18,019 nt of DNA, from the NCBI GenBank assembly GCA_034436035.1, contig DAOTVW010000226.1:1-18019 (forward strand), written 5' to 3'. The position numbers and the translations under genes are program-made. This document shows, piece after piece, positions 1 through 7,796 of this stretch (positions are counted from its first letter, which is position 1; each line of letters begins with the position of its first letter). Below the pieces are notes generated by a model. The model was not told where the DNA came from and searched no databases. It saw only the letters and a program-made list of their open reading frames with translations. This DNA comes from UBA4823 sp034436035. Its GTDB lineage: Bacteria > Chloroflexota > Anaerolineae > Anaerolineales > UBA4823.

Positions 1-1283
1 GTAAAACCTGTCAGGTCTTCGTTAAAGTCCTGCATTCCTGAATAAAAATCCGTGCAATCGATTCAATCAACAGAGGCACCGGTAAAACCTGTCAGGTCTT
101 CGTGTAAGTCTTGCGTTCCTGAAAAAAATCCGTGCAATCGATTCAATCAGCATATGCGTCAGTAAAACCTGTCAGGTCTTCGTGAAAGTCCTGCGTTCCC
201 GAATAAAAATCCATGCAACCGATTCAATGAGTATTGGCTCCGATGAGACCTGACAGGTTTATGCAAAAGTCCTGCGTTCCTGAATAAAAATCCGTGCAAT
301 CGCTTCAATCAACAGAGGCTCCGATGAGACCTGACAGGTTTATTTGAAAGTCCTTCGTTCCCGAATAAAAATCCATGCAATCGCTTCAATCAACATAGGC
401 GTCGGTGAAACCTGTCAGGTTTCCGCGAAAGTCTTATGTTCCTGGGTATAAATCCATGCAATCGATTCAATCAACATTGGCGCGGTTGAGACCTGACAGG
501 TTTATTTGAAAGTCCTGCGTTCATGCATAAAAATCCGTGCAACCGATTCAATCAGCATTGGCTCGGTTGAGACCTGACAGGTTTATGCGAAAGTCCTGCG
601 TTCCCGAATAAAAATCCGTGCAAACGATTCAACCAGCATTGGCGTCGGTGAAACCTGTCAGGTCTCCGCGAAAGTCCTGCGTTCATGCATAAAAATCCGT
701 GCAACCGATTCAATCAGCATTGGCGCGGTTGAGACCTGACAGGTTTATGCAAAAGTCCTGCGTTCCCGAATAAAAATCCATGCAATCGCTTCAATCAACA
801 TAGGCGTCGGTGAAACCTGTCAGGTTTCCGCGAAAGTCTTATGTTCCTGGGTACAAATCCATGCAATCGCTTCAATCAGCATAGGCTCGGTTGAGACCTG
901 ACAGGTTTATGCGAAAGTCCTGCGTTCCTGAATAAAAATCCATGCAAACGAGTCAATCAGCATAGGCGTCGGTAAAACCTGTCAGGTCTCCGCGAAAGTC
1001 CTGTGTTTCTGCATAAAAATCCGTGCAACCGCTTCAATCAGCATAGGCGTCAGTAAAACCTGTCAGGTCTTCGTGAAAGTCCTGCATTCCTGAATTAAAA
1101 TCCGTGCAATCGATTCAATCAGCATAGGCGTCAGTAAAACCTGTCAGGTCTTCGTGAAAGTCCTGCGTTCATGCATAAAAATCCATGCAATCGCTTCAAT
1201 CAGCATTGGCCCCGATGAAACCTGTCAGGTCTCCGTGAAAGTCCTACGTTCCCGGGTATAAATCCGTGCAACCTATTCAATCA
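1..1283. repeat. Tandem array of sixteen ~81-bp units, each with an ACCTGNCAGGT palindrome
   Basis: Sixteen copies of the 11-bp palindrome ACCTGNCAGGT start at 6, 87, 167, 248, 329, 410, 491, 572, 653, 734, 815, 896, 977, 1058, 1139 and 1220. The spacing is 81 bp every time except one step of 80. Between cores lies a conserved stretch resembling GAAAGTCCTGCGTTC, then AATAAAAATCCGTGCAA, then ATTCAATCAGCATAGGC. Copies differ by scattered substitutions only. All frames contain stops in the unit, so it is not a coding repeat. The array is cut by the left edge, so its full size is unknown. It stops at about 1283 in mid-unit, roughly 120 bp before rsmA. In six units the core and its flanks are inverted relative to the rest (see findings). 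Function is unknown; a protein-binding array is one possibility. Confidence 0.97.
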
Positions 1284-1345
1284 TTCGAACTGTTTCTTGC
1301 GGGGCGCTCCCTCTGTCCTCCATTCGAAAATCAGAAATGGGGGGA

Positions 1346-1351
1346 TATAAT
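1346..1351 (+). promoter_or_regulatory. Candidate -10 box upstream of rsmA
   Basis: A perfect TATAAT lies at 1346-1351, 53 bp before the rsmA ATG, in the short stretch between the repeat array and the gene. The -35 position 17 bp upstream holds only TTCGAA, a poor match. A second possible -10, TACAAT at 1382-1387, would give an almost leaderless transcript. Neither is strongly supported. Confidence 0.35.
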
Positions 1352-1404
1352 CAAAAAAGAAGTATGGGGAAATTCCTGTGATACAATGATGCAAACGGTC
1401 TCCC

Positions 1405-2253
1405 ATGTCCGATCTCCCTCCACTTCCTATCCCGCAATTGCTGCGCCAATATGGTTTGCGTCCAAACCGCCGCCTGGGGCAAAATTTTCTCATCGAACCC
1501 AACAGCATCGCCAAAGTCATCCAGGCCGCCCAAATTCAAGCGGGCGATGTGGTCTTGGAAATCGGCGCCGGGTTAGGCAGCCTCACCCGTCATTTAGCAG
1601 CGCTTTGCCAGCAAGTGGTCACCATCGAATTAGATCAGGCTTTCATCCCGGTTCTCCAGCAGGTTTTATGCAACTATTCCAATGTACGCATCATCCACGG
1701 CGATATCTTACAGATTGAACCGACCACCTTATTTACCCCCAGCACAACCTCTTTTAGTGTGGTGGCAAATATCCCCTATTACATCACCTCGGCTGTCATC
1801 CGTCACCTGCTTGAAGCCACATTGCGTCCCAAACAACTGACTCTCACCCTGCAAAAAGAAGTCGCCCAACGTATTTGCGCTGCAGCAGGGGAAATGAGTT
1901 TACTCGCCCTCAGCGTGCAACTCTATGGACAACCGAAAATTGCCGCCCACCTGCCGGCGCAAGCTTTTTATCCCATCCCCAAAGTGGATTCAGCCGTGAT
2001 CAGGGTCGAGCTGTTTGCTGAACCACGCATTGCAGACACAGCGACCTTCTTTCTGCTCGCCAAAGCCGGTTTTAGTCAAAAAAGAAAAACACTCCGCAAC
2101 GCACTATCGGGCGGCTTAAGATTATCCCCTCAGCAAGCAGGGCAATTATTATTGGCGGCGGGCATCGATCCAAATCGCCGGGCAGAAACATTATCCCTCA
2201 CGGAGTGGGGCGAGTTGGTTAAATCCTGGCTGGCGCTAGGGTTTCAGGCGTAA
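1405..2253 (+). CDS. rsmA: 16S rRNA (adenine(1518)-N(6)/adenine(1519)-N(6))-dimethyltransferase RsmA (KsgA)
   Basis: This 282-residue protein has the full set of KsgA/RsmA landmarks. GQNFL is at residues 25-29, the SAM-binding loop EIGAGLG at 52-58, an acidic residue after strand 2 (ELD, about 75-77), GDIL at about 99-102, and the catalytic motif ANIPYY at 121-126, a variant of the usual NLPYY. The family dimethylates two adjacent adenines in helix 45 of 16S rRNA late in 30S assembly, using SAM. The length is normal for the family. The ATG at 1405 has no clear Shine-Dalgarno, but nearby upstream ATGs at 1386 and 1389 are out of frame. The gene is intact and its 3' end overlaps the convergent MFS gene by 10 bp. 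It stands alone here, without ispE next to it. Confidence 0.96.
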   Translation: MSDLPPLPIPQLLRQYGLRPNRRLGQNFLIEPNSIAKVIQAAQIQAGDVVLEIGAGLGSLTRHLAALCQQVVTIELDQAFIPVLQQVLCNYSNVRIIHGDILQIEPTTLFTPSTTSFSVVANIPYYITSAVIRHLLEATLRPKQLTLTLQKEVAQRICAAAGEMSLLALSVQLYGQPKIAAHLPAQAFYPIPKVDSAVIRVELFAEPRIADTATFFLLAKAGFSQKRKTLRNALSGGLRLSPQQAGQLLLAAGIDPNRRAETLSLTEWGELVKSWLALGFQA

Positions 2254-3548
2254 CGCCAGAGTAAGATTCCCCCCAAAAAGCGCAGTCCAGCTGCAATGAG
2301 CATCGCCTCCCGTAATCCTAGACTTTCTCCCAATGCCGGACCCAACAATGAACCACTCAACATCCCCAAATTTAACACGACATTGTGTAATGCCATGTGG
2401 GCTGGGCGATCATCTTCAGGGACGCGTTCCATCAAGCGATTAATGGCGCCATTATTCACCCCCGCCCAAATAACCCCGCCAATTAAGTTATTAACCCAAA
2501 TGAGATAAGCGTTTCTTGCTACAGCAAAAAGCAGAGGAAAGATAAAAATCATTCCGCCACTGACAATTAAAACCCAGCGATGACCAAAGCGGTTGCTTAA
2601 ACGGCTAATCCCCATCGAGCCTATCAGCATAGAGGTATAGAAAATCGCATTAGCAAAAGAAATCTCACCGTCAGTAAGGTGTAATAAGCGCACCATGACC
2701 AATGGGAAAAGGGGGATTGGCACATACTGCACGAGATAGAAAATCAAATAAGCGCCCATAAACGCTCCATAAGGTGAGCGAATCAAATCAACTCTTAAAA
2801 GCCTGGGCAGGTCCGCAAAGGATAAAAAAGGCGTCGCCGATTTATTAGTTGGTGATGACGAATCAGTTTCTATTGACGCCTTACGCTGGAAAATCTTAAT
2901 AATGAGCCTTTGAAGAGATGTTCGTATGCCAATCTTCCCATGCTTTTTTTGCTCATCGAAGATTAAGCGTGCTACTGCCAGCGTACTCATCCATGACGCC
3001 ACCCCCCCAACTGCAAAGACGATTTGATAATTGAGCGGAAAGGAAATGCGATCCAGGATTTGCCCACATAACAAAGAGGTTATGGTTATGCTGAACGACT
3101 GGATAGCAAAGCGTTTTCCCACTACTTCAGCCCGCCACTCCGGCGGCACAACCGCTGCAAAAAGGGCATTGAATCCAATCGCCTGGATTGTGCCTGGAAT
3201 ATACATGATCAGTGTCACGAGCACAATTGCCCAAATTTCCCAATGGGGGGTAAACAACCAGGGTAAGAAGATCAAAGCCAGATAACCAAGGCGGTGAAGA
3301 AATAACGTGCGTGTTGTGGCAGAATGAAGAGGTTGATTTTCCAACCAACTCCCCGAAGGAAAAGATAACAGGAGATTAATGACCGCCGGGATAGCTGTCA
3401 GCAGGCTTATCTGGAAGCTGTTACCGCCTAAACGGGCAACATAAACCGAAAGAAATGCAATTGTGCTGCCTGCTAATACACCATACCAAAAGATATCCCC
3501 ATAGAGGTTACGAAAATTGCTGCGCAGAGTGGTGGGTGGTGTTTCCAT
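2244..3548 (-). CDS. Major facilitator superfamily (MFS) transporter
   Basis: This is a hydrophobic protein of 434 residues with about 12 predicted membrane segments in two halves. The halves are separated by a polar, basic loop (around DEQKKHGKIG to SSSPTNKSAT, roughly residues 200-245), as expected for the central cytoplasmic loop of MFS carriers. The first membrane segment follows the start closely (GVLAGSTIAFLSVYVARLGG). A loop resembling the MFS A-motif appears in the second half (SMGISRLSNRFGHR). I chose the ATG at 3548 (METPPTTLRS); a TTG at 3593 would add 15 residues of unlikely sequence, and neither start has a clear ribosome-binding site. Substrate cannot be told from sequence; efflux-type carriers are common in this group. 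Its stop codon lies inside the rsmA 3' end. No terminator is visible between the two genes. Confidence 0.85.
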   Translation of the reverse strand: METPPTTLRSNFRNLYGDIFWYGVLAGSTIAFLSVYVARLGGNSFQISLLTAIPAVINLLLSFPSGSWLENQPLHSATTRTLFLHRLGYLALIFLPWLFTPHWEIWAIVLVTLIMYIPGTIQAIGFNALFAAVVPPEWRAEVVGKRFAIQSFSITITSLLCGQILDRISFPLNYQIVFAVGGVASWMSTLAVARLIFDEQKKHGKIGIRTSLQRLIIKIFQRKASIETDSSSPTNKSATPFLSFADLPRLLRVDLIRSPYGAFMGAYLIFYLVQYVPIPLFPLVMVRLLHLTDGEISFANAIFYTSMLIGSMGISRLSNRFGHRWVLIVSGGMIFIFPLLFAVARNAYLIWVNNLIGGVIWAGVNNGAINRLMERVPEDDRPAHMALHNVVLNLGMLSGSLLGPALGESLGLREAMLIAAGLRFLGGILLWRYA

Positions 3549-3790
3549 AAATTCATAGTTTAGTTTACCGCGAAATGCCAGAAAACAGGACAAAATGGAA
3601 GGGGTTTATTTTAGTATTTCAGAGCTATTCAGGCTGTCCTTGAGAGATTCGGCTCTATCGCTGAATGGTGGCATTCGAAGAGGAAACGACATTATCACAG
3701 GCTTTGGGTGTGATAGTAAGCCGTCCACGAATATTAGTGGTTACGTTCAATTTATGTCATGAGCAGGGAGTTTTCTTTGATATCACGGAA
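3549..3790. other. Intergenic stretch with no recognised feature
   Basis: About 240 bp separate the MFS start from the stop of the glycosyltransferase gene; both genes are on the minus strand. A plus-strand open frame begins at 3665 and runs antisense into the glycosyltransferase 3' end, but it has no ribosome-binding site and no recognisable protein features. I see no convincing terminator or promoter. It presumably contains the MFS promoter. Confidence 0.5.
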
Positions 3791-4519
3791 TTAGCGGTCG
3801 GCTTTTTGCAGATCGCGGTATTCCCAGCGCAACTGCCATACCCTCAACGCAGCTTCACGCTGAATGAACCACGACATTTTTGACTTCCCCCAGCGCCGGT
3901 CAGCGAAATAAATGGGGATTTCGCGGATGCGCAACCCCAACCGATATGCGATATAAGCCATCTCAACCTGAAAGGCATAACCGTTTGAGCGCACCCGTCC
4001 GAGTGGCATTGCCTGCAAAGCCTCTCTCCGCCACATGCGGTACCCACCGGTTACATCGCGAATCGGTAAACCTAAAATCATGCGCGCATAAAAGTTTCCA
4101 AAAGCAGATAATCCCTTGCGCCAGATCGGCCAGCGCTGATCAACACTTCCCCCCGTTACATAACGTGAACCCATGGCGACATCCGCAGCACCTAATGCGT
4201 GCTCCATTTCGATTAATTTTTCGGGCGGGTGGGAAAAATCAGCATCCATCTGGGCGATTGCCTGTGCGCCTTGTTCCAGCGCTTGTTGAAAACCATGAAT
4301 ATAGGCGCTTCCCAAACCTAGCTTTCCCTGGCGGTGAATCACACGGATGCGTCCCCCTGCTTTCAGCGCCAATGCCTCCGCCAATTCCCCACTGCCATCC
4401 GGGCTGTGGTCATCCACGACCAAAATACCCAAGTCTAAAGGTAACCCCAACAACATCTCCACCAAGCGCGGAAGATTTTCTGCCTCGTTATAGGTTGGGA
4501 TGACAACGATGATCTTCAT
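3791..4519 (-). CDS. Polyprenol-phosphate mannosyltransferase-like family 2 glycosyltransferase (DPM1 type)
   Basis: This 242-residue GT2 enzyme matches dolichol/polyprenol-phosphate mannose synthases. The N-terminus is VVIPTYNEAENL (residues 5-16), the nucleotide-binding acidic pair DDHSPDGS is at 36-43, and the metal-binding DAD (QMDADFSH) at 91-97. The C-terminal part of the domain carries GSRYVTGG and the DVTGGYRMWRREAL block typical of the DPM1 subgroup. It has no C-terminal membrane segments or GtrA domain, so it is the soluble type. The family transfers mannose, or sometimes another hexose, from a nucleotide sugar to a polyprenyl phosphate at the inner membrane face, supplying donors for envelope glycans or protein glycosylation. 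The gene starts 9 bp after the stop of the Roadblock gene, so the two are probably co-transcribed. Confidence 0.92.
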   Translation of the reverse strand: MKIIVVIPTYNEAENLPRLVEMLLGLPLDLGILVVDDHSPDGSGELAEALALKAGGRIRVIHRQGKLGLGSAYIHGFQQALEQGAQAIAQMDADFSHPPEKLIEMEHALGAADVAMGSRYVTGGSVDQRWPIWRKGLSAFGNFYARMILGLPIRDVTGGYRMWRREALQAMPLGRVRSNGYAFQVEMAYIAYRLGLRIREIPIYFADRRWGKSKMSWFIQREAALRVWQLRWEYRDLQKADR

Positions 4520-4528
4520 AAAATCATT

Positions 4529-4909
4529 TTAAATCAGTTTTTCAATCTCGCTCACCGCATGACGCATATCCAATAAAATCAAACCCAATTTCACTTGCTC
4601 ACGCGCCAGGACTGTCAGCACTGCTTCATTTCCGATGGACATCAAGATCACATACCCTTTTTCCCCTTTGATATAAACCTGATCCAATCGTCCACGCCCC
4701 AGTTCTAAGGCGATGCGTTCTCCTAAAGATTGCATGGCTGCAGACATGGCTGAAACACGGTCTTCTTCTACGCCATGCGGCAGAGCAGAAGCGATAATCA
4801 GTCCATCCAGACTAACCACCGCGGAAGCCTCGATATCTGGCGACGCCGCTTGTAAATTGCGCAGTTGATCTACCATCAATTGTGATCGTGTTTTAGGTGT
4901 ATTTTCCAT
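4529..4909 (-). CDS. Roadblock/LC7 domain protein (MglB-like)
   Basis: This small 126-residue protein consists almost entirely of a Roadblock/LC7 fold. It has the core ASAVVSLDGLIIASALP (about residues 28-44), followed by a VEEDRVSAMSAAM helix and IKGEKGYVILM, a strand pattern typical of bacterial Roadblock proteins. Such proteins usually dimerise and act on small Ras-like GTPases (MglB on MglA) or in signalling and polarity complexes. No GTPase is present in this window, so the partner is unknown. The ATG at 4909 is preceded by a good ribosome-binding site (GGGAGAG, about 7 bases upstream). It is the first gene of a two-gene unit with the glycosyltransferase and diverges from the UbiD gene across 181 bp. 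Confidence 0.93.
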   Translation of the reverse strand: MENTPKTRSQLMVDQLRNLQAASPDIEASAVVSLDGLIIASALPHGVEEDRVSAMSAAMQSLGERIALELGRGRLDQVYIKGEKGYVILMSIGNEAVLTVLAREQVKLGLILLDMRHAVSEIEKLI

Positions 4910-5057
4910 CTGTATCTCTCCCTGTTCGTAGCTTCGTGATTCATCCTCTTTATCATCTTTATCTCTTATCGTTTACTTTGCAGAATACTTTATCACTATA
5001 TAGGTTCTTCGGCGATATATTTCCACCGCGTGATGGTTTATACAAGGGTTGGATCAT

Positions 5058-5084
5058 GCTATAATCATCTTGTTTTCTGGAGGA
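5058..5084 (+). promoter_or_regulatory. Promoter and ribosome-binding site of the UbiD-family gene
   Basis: TATAAT at 5060-5065 is preceded by TG at 5057-5058, giving an extended -10 (TGCTATAAT). A weak -35, TTTATA, lies at 5037-5042 with a 17-bp spacer. GGAGGA at 5079-5084 lies 6 bases before the ATG at 5091 and immediately abuts the ATG at 5085, which favours 5091 as the start codon. Confidence 0.6.
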
Positions 5085-5090
5085 ATGAAG

Positions 5091-6554
5091 ATGCCATACA
5101 AAGACTTGCGGGAATTTATTGCGCACCTGGAAAGCCAAGGCGAGCTTGTCCGCATCCAACAACCTGTTTCACCCATTCTCGAGATAACCGAAATCACTGA
5201 TCGAGTGTGCAAAGGTCATGCCAAACGGAATGTGGCACTCCTTTTCGAAAATGTGATTGGGTATGATTCCCCCGTTTTGATCAATGCATTTGGATCAGCG
5301 CAGCGGATGGCTTGGGCATTAGGTGTCACCCACCTGGATGAACTCAGCGATAACCTTGCCCGCATCATGGATTTGCGCTTACCGCAGGGATTAGGTGCCA
5401 TGCTTGAACGCGGGCAGGAACTGCTCAACGTATTGCGGGCAATCGGGATAGGTCCGAAAAAAGTGCGTCACGCTGCTTGTCAACAGATCGTTTACCAAGA
5501 AAATGCGACACTGGATGCATTGCCCATTTTAAAGAGCTGGCCTAAGGATGGCGGGCGTTTTATCACCCTCCCGCAAGTCATCACTCGTGATCCGCAAAGC
5601 GGCTTACGCAATGTGGGCATGTATCGCCTGCAAGTGGTGGATCAACGCACTTTATTAGTGCATTGGCAACGTCATAAAGGCGGTGCTGAACATCAACGAG
5701 TGGCACAAGCAGCTCATCAAGAGCGCATCCCCGCTGCGATTGTTTTAGGCGGTGATCCAGCCAGCATTTGGTGTGCGTCCGCCCCACTCCCCCCCAATAT
5801 TGACGAATACCTGCTTGCCGGCTATCTGCGCGGCGCACCGGTTGAGTTTGTGGATTGCGTCAGCCAACCATTAGAAGTACCCGCTCAGGCAGAAATCGTC
5901 ATCGAGGGTTATGTCGATCTGAATGACTTTCGACCCGAAGGACCTTTTGGTGATCATACCGGGTATTACACTCCGGTCGAACTTTTCCCCACTTTCCATG
6001 TCACCGCCATCACCCAACGGCGTGATGCGATTTACCCAGCAACGGTGGTGGGCATCCCTCCGATGGAAGATGTCTGGATGGGGAAGGCAACCGAGCGTCT
6101 GTTTCTGCCATTAATGCGCCTCTTCATCCCTGAAATCGTAGACGTATGTATGCCCGCCGAAGGGGTATTTCACAACCTGGTGCTGGTATCTATTCATAAG
6201 CGTTATCCCGGGCATGCGCGCAAGGTGATTTTCGGCTTGTGGGGATTGGCGCTGCTTTCCCTTGCCAAAGCCATTGTTGTGGTGGATGAGTGGGTGGATG
6301 TCCAAAATCTTTCCCAAACCGCCTGGCAAGCATTGGGCAATGTCGATTGGAGCCGTGATGTCATTATCACGAACGGAGCAGTAGATCACCTCGATCACGC
6401 TTCCTACCAGCATTCCTTTGGCGGTAAAATTGGCATTGATGCCACAGCGAAGATGCCTGAGGAAGGCTATACCCGCAACTGGCCCGAAGTAGTGCGCATG
6501 GACAGTGCGATTCAAGATAAAATAGATCAGTTGTGGAATAAACTTAACCTATAG
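5091..6554 (+). CDS. UbiD-family prenylated-FMN-dependent decarboxylase
   Basis: The 487-residue protein matches the UbiD family over its whole length. It begins with DLREFIAHLESQGELVRI; the prFMN/substrate region NVGMYRLQVVD is at residues 174-184, HWQRHKGGAEH at 191-201, and PEGPFGDHTGYYTP at 282-295, which contains the conserved active-site Glu of UbiD enzymes. VVVDEWVDV is at 397-405, with GIDATAKMPEEG near the C-terminus. UbiD enzymes use prenylated FMN made by UbiX to decarboxylate aromatic or unsaturated acids. The closest physiological role is the quinone pathway step after prenylation by a UbiA-type enzyme, and a UbiA gene lies 3 kb downstream. No UbiX is in the window. The start at 5091 is set by the GGAGGA site; 5049 is not favoured. 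The stop is immediately followed by the next gene, so the lipoprotein gene is probably co-transcribed. Confidence 0.95.
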   Translation: MPYKDLREFIAHLESQGELVRIQQPVSPILEITEITDRVCKGHAKRNVALLFENVIGYDSPVLINAFGSAQRMAWALGVTHLDELSDNLARIMDLRLPQGLGAMLERGQELLNVLRAIGIGPKKVRHAACQQIVYQENATLDALPILKSWPKDGGRFITLPQVITRDPQSGLRNVGMYRLQVVDQRTLLVHWQRHKGGAEHQRVAQAAHQERIPAAIVLGGDPASIWCASAPLPPNIDEYLLAGYLRGAPVEFVDCVSQPLEVPAQAEIVIEGYVDLNDFRPEGPFGDHTGYYTPVELFPTFHVTAITQRRDAIYPATVVGIPPMEDVWMGKATERLFLPLMRLFIPEIVDVCMPAEGVFHNLVLVSIHKRYPGHARKVIFGLWGLALLSLAKAIVVVDEWVDVQNLSQTAWQALGNVDWSRDVIITNGAVDHLDHASYQHSFGGKIGIDATAKMPEEGYTRNWPEVVRMDSAIQDKIDQLWNKLNL

Positions 6555-6563
6555 GTGAGTGAA

Positions 6564-7715
6564 ATGAAAAAATTCTTCTCTTTGATTATGATAAGTATCC
6601 TTTTTGTAAGTCTTTTGAGCGCTTGTTCTGCAAAACCGACTAATCAACCCCTGCCGCAATCGACAGAAACACCGCTTTCTGGTAGCGAGACTTATCCCGC
6701 TCCGGGTTCTCCGGTGAATCAACCCCCAACTAACCCCAATGAAGCCTATCCTGCTCCCGCAGAAACTAGCGCCCCTTATCCATCCCCAAGTAGTGGTGCT
6801 GGTGAAGCCTATCCAGCAGCGACACAAGGAGGGGAAAGCGCCCCAATTCCAACCTTACGGATGGTGTTGCTGCCAATTATTGACAATCTGCCGATGTATG
6901 TTGCTCAACAAGAAGGGTTATTTGCCAAGTATGGTGTGAACGTAGCATTTATCCCGGTCGCATCTGCTGCAGAACGTGATCAGGTGATTGCAGCTGGGCA
7001 AGGCGATGGGATTATTAATGAAATTGTCTCCACCATCTTATACAATAAAGATGGGGTGCAAGTGCAAATTGTGCGCCTTGCACGCGTCCCCACCCCTGAT
7101 TCCGCTCAATATCATATCTTGGTAAGTGGGCAGAGCGGCATTACCAGTGTGGAACAATTGAAAGGAGTGCCAATTGGGATCTCCCAAGGCACCATTATCG
7201 AATACATTACCGATCGCTTATTAGAAGCTGAGGGATTAGCACCAACGGACATTAAAACCGTGGCGGTGCCCAAAATCCCCGATCGGCTGGCATTGCTCAG
7301 CTCAGGAGAGTTAAAAGCAGCGACCATTCCCGATCCACTTGCTTATTTGGCAGTCCAGCAAGGCGCCTCTTTTTTAGTCCAAGACTCAAAATACCCTCAA
7401 TACGGTCATAGTACGTACGCATTTCGCAAACCGGTCATTGACCAAAACCCGGCTGCCATACGCGCCTTTTTAGCAGCAATCGAAGACGCAATTAACGATA
7501 TCAATGCCGATCCTACCCGTTGGGGTGAATTGTTGAAGGAGCAAAAATTAGTACCCGAAGCCCTTTTGGCAACCTATCAAGTTCCTCCTTTCCCAAGCAA
7601 GAGTGTTCCGAGTGAGCAGCTCTGGGCGGATGTGTTATCCTGGGCGAAGGAAAAGGGGTTGGTTTCGGCAGATGTTTCCTATAGCGATTCGGTGACGGAC
7701 CAGTTTCTACCATAA
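6564..7715 (+). CDS. NMT1/THI5-like ABC transporter substrate-binding lipoprotein
   Basis: A 383-residue secreted lipoprotein. The signal is MKKFFSLIMISILFVSLLSAC, in which LSAC is the lipobox and C21 the lipidated cysteine. Residues of about 22-95 are a low-complexity linker rich in Pro, Ser and Thr with repeated Tyr-Pro-Ala-Pro units. The rest is a periplasmic-binding fold of the NMT1/THI5/SsuA class (LPMYVAQQEGLFAKYGV, ITSVEQLKGVPIGIS, AATIPDPLAYLA). Family members bind pyrimidine-type thiamine precursors, alkanesulfonates, taurine, nitrate or riboflavin-like compounds, so the ligand is not determined. The ATG at 6564 has AGGTGA 5 bases upstream; the GTG at 6555 is less likely. It abuts UbiD and ends at a strong terminator, so it is transcribed apart from its presumed ATPase and permease partners. 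Confidence 0.9.
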   Translation: MKKFFSLIMISILFVSLLSACSAKPTNQPLPQSTETPLSGSETYPAPGSPVNQPPTNPNEAYPAPAETSAPYPSPSSGAGEAYPAATQGGESAPIPTLRMVLLPIIDNLPMYVAQQEGLFAKYGVNVAFIPVASAAERDQVIAAGQGDGIINEIVSTILYNKDGVQVQIVRLARVPTPDSAQYHILVSGQSGITSVEQLKGVPIGISQGTIIEYITDRLLEAEGLAPTDIKTVAVPKIPDRLALLSSGELKAATIPDPLAYLAVQQGASFLVQDSKYPQYGHSTYAFRKPVIDQNPAAIRAFLAAIEDAINDINADPTRWGELLKEQKLVPEALLATYQVPPFPSKSVPSEQLWADVLSWAKEKGLVSADVSYSDSVTDQFLP

Positions 7716-7743
7716 ATGCCCATAAGATGTAGCAAAATTTTTC

Positions 7744-7772
7744 AAGGCGGGTGTTTTTACCCGCCTTTTTTT
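7744..7772 (+). terminator. Rho-independent terminator after the substrate-binding protein gene
   Basis: A perfect 9-bp stem, AAGGCGGGT (7744-7752) and ACCCGCCTT (7759-7767), has a 6-base loop and is followed by a T run to 7772. It lies 29 bp after the stop codon. This separates the UbiD-lipoprotein transcript from the ATPase-permease-UbiA transcript. Confidence 0.93.
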
Positions 7773-7796
7773 ATTGATGATATAGGAATAACGCAG

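Noticed and set aside
1..1283. CRISPR array
   Set aside because: The whole 81-bp unit is conserved, including what would be spacers, and the palindrome is short and inverted in some units. No cas gene is near.
1..1283. Coding repeat (81 = 27 codons)
   Set aside because: Stops occur in all frames of the unit, one step is 80 bp, and no long open frame crosses the region.
3665..3883. 72-codon plus-strand open frame after the MFS gene
   Set aside because: No ribosome-binding site, no recognisable features, and its second half is antisense to the glycosyltransferase gene.
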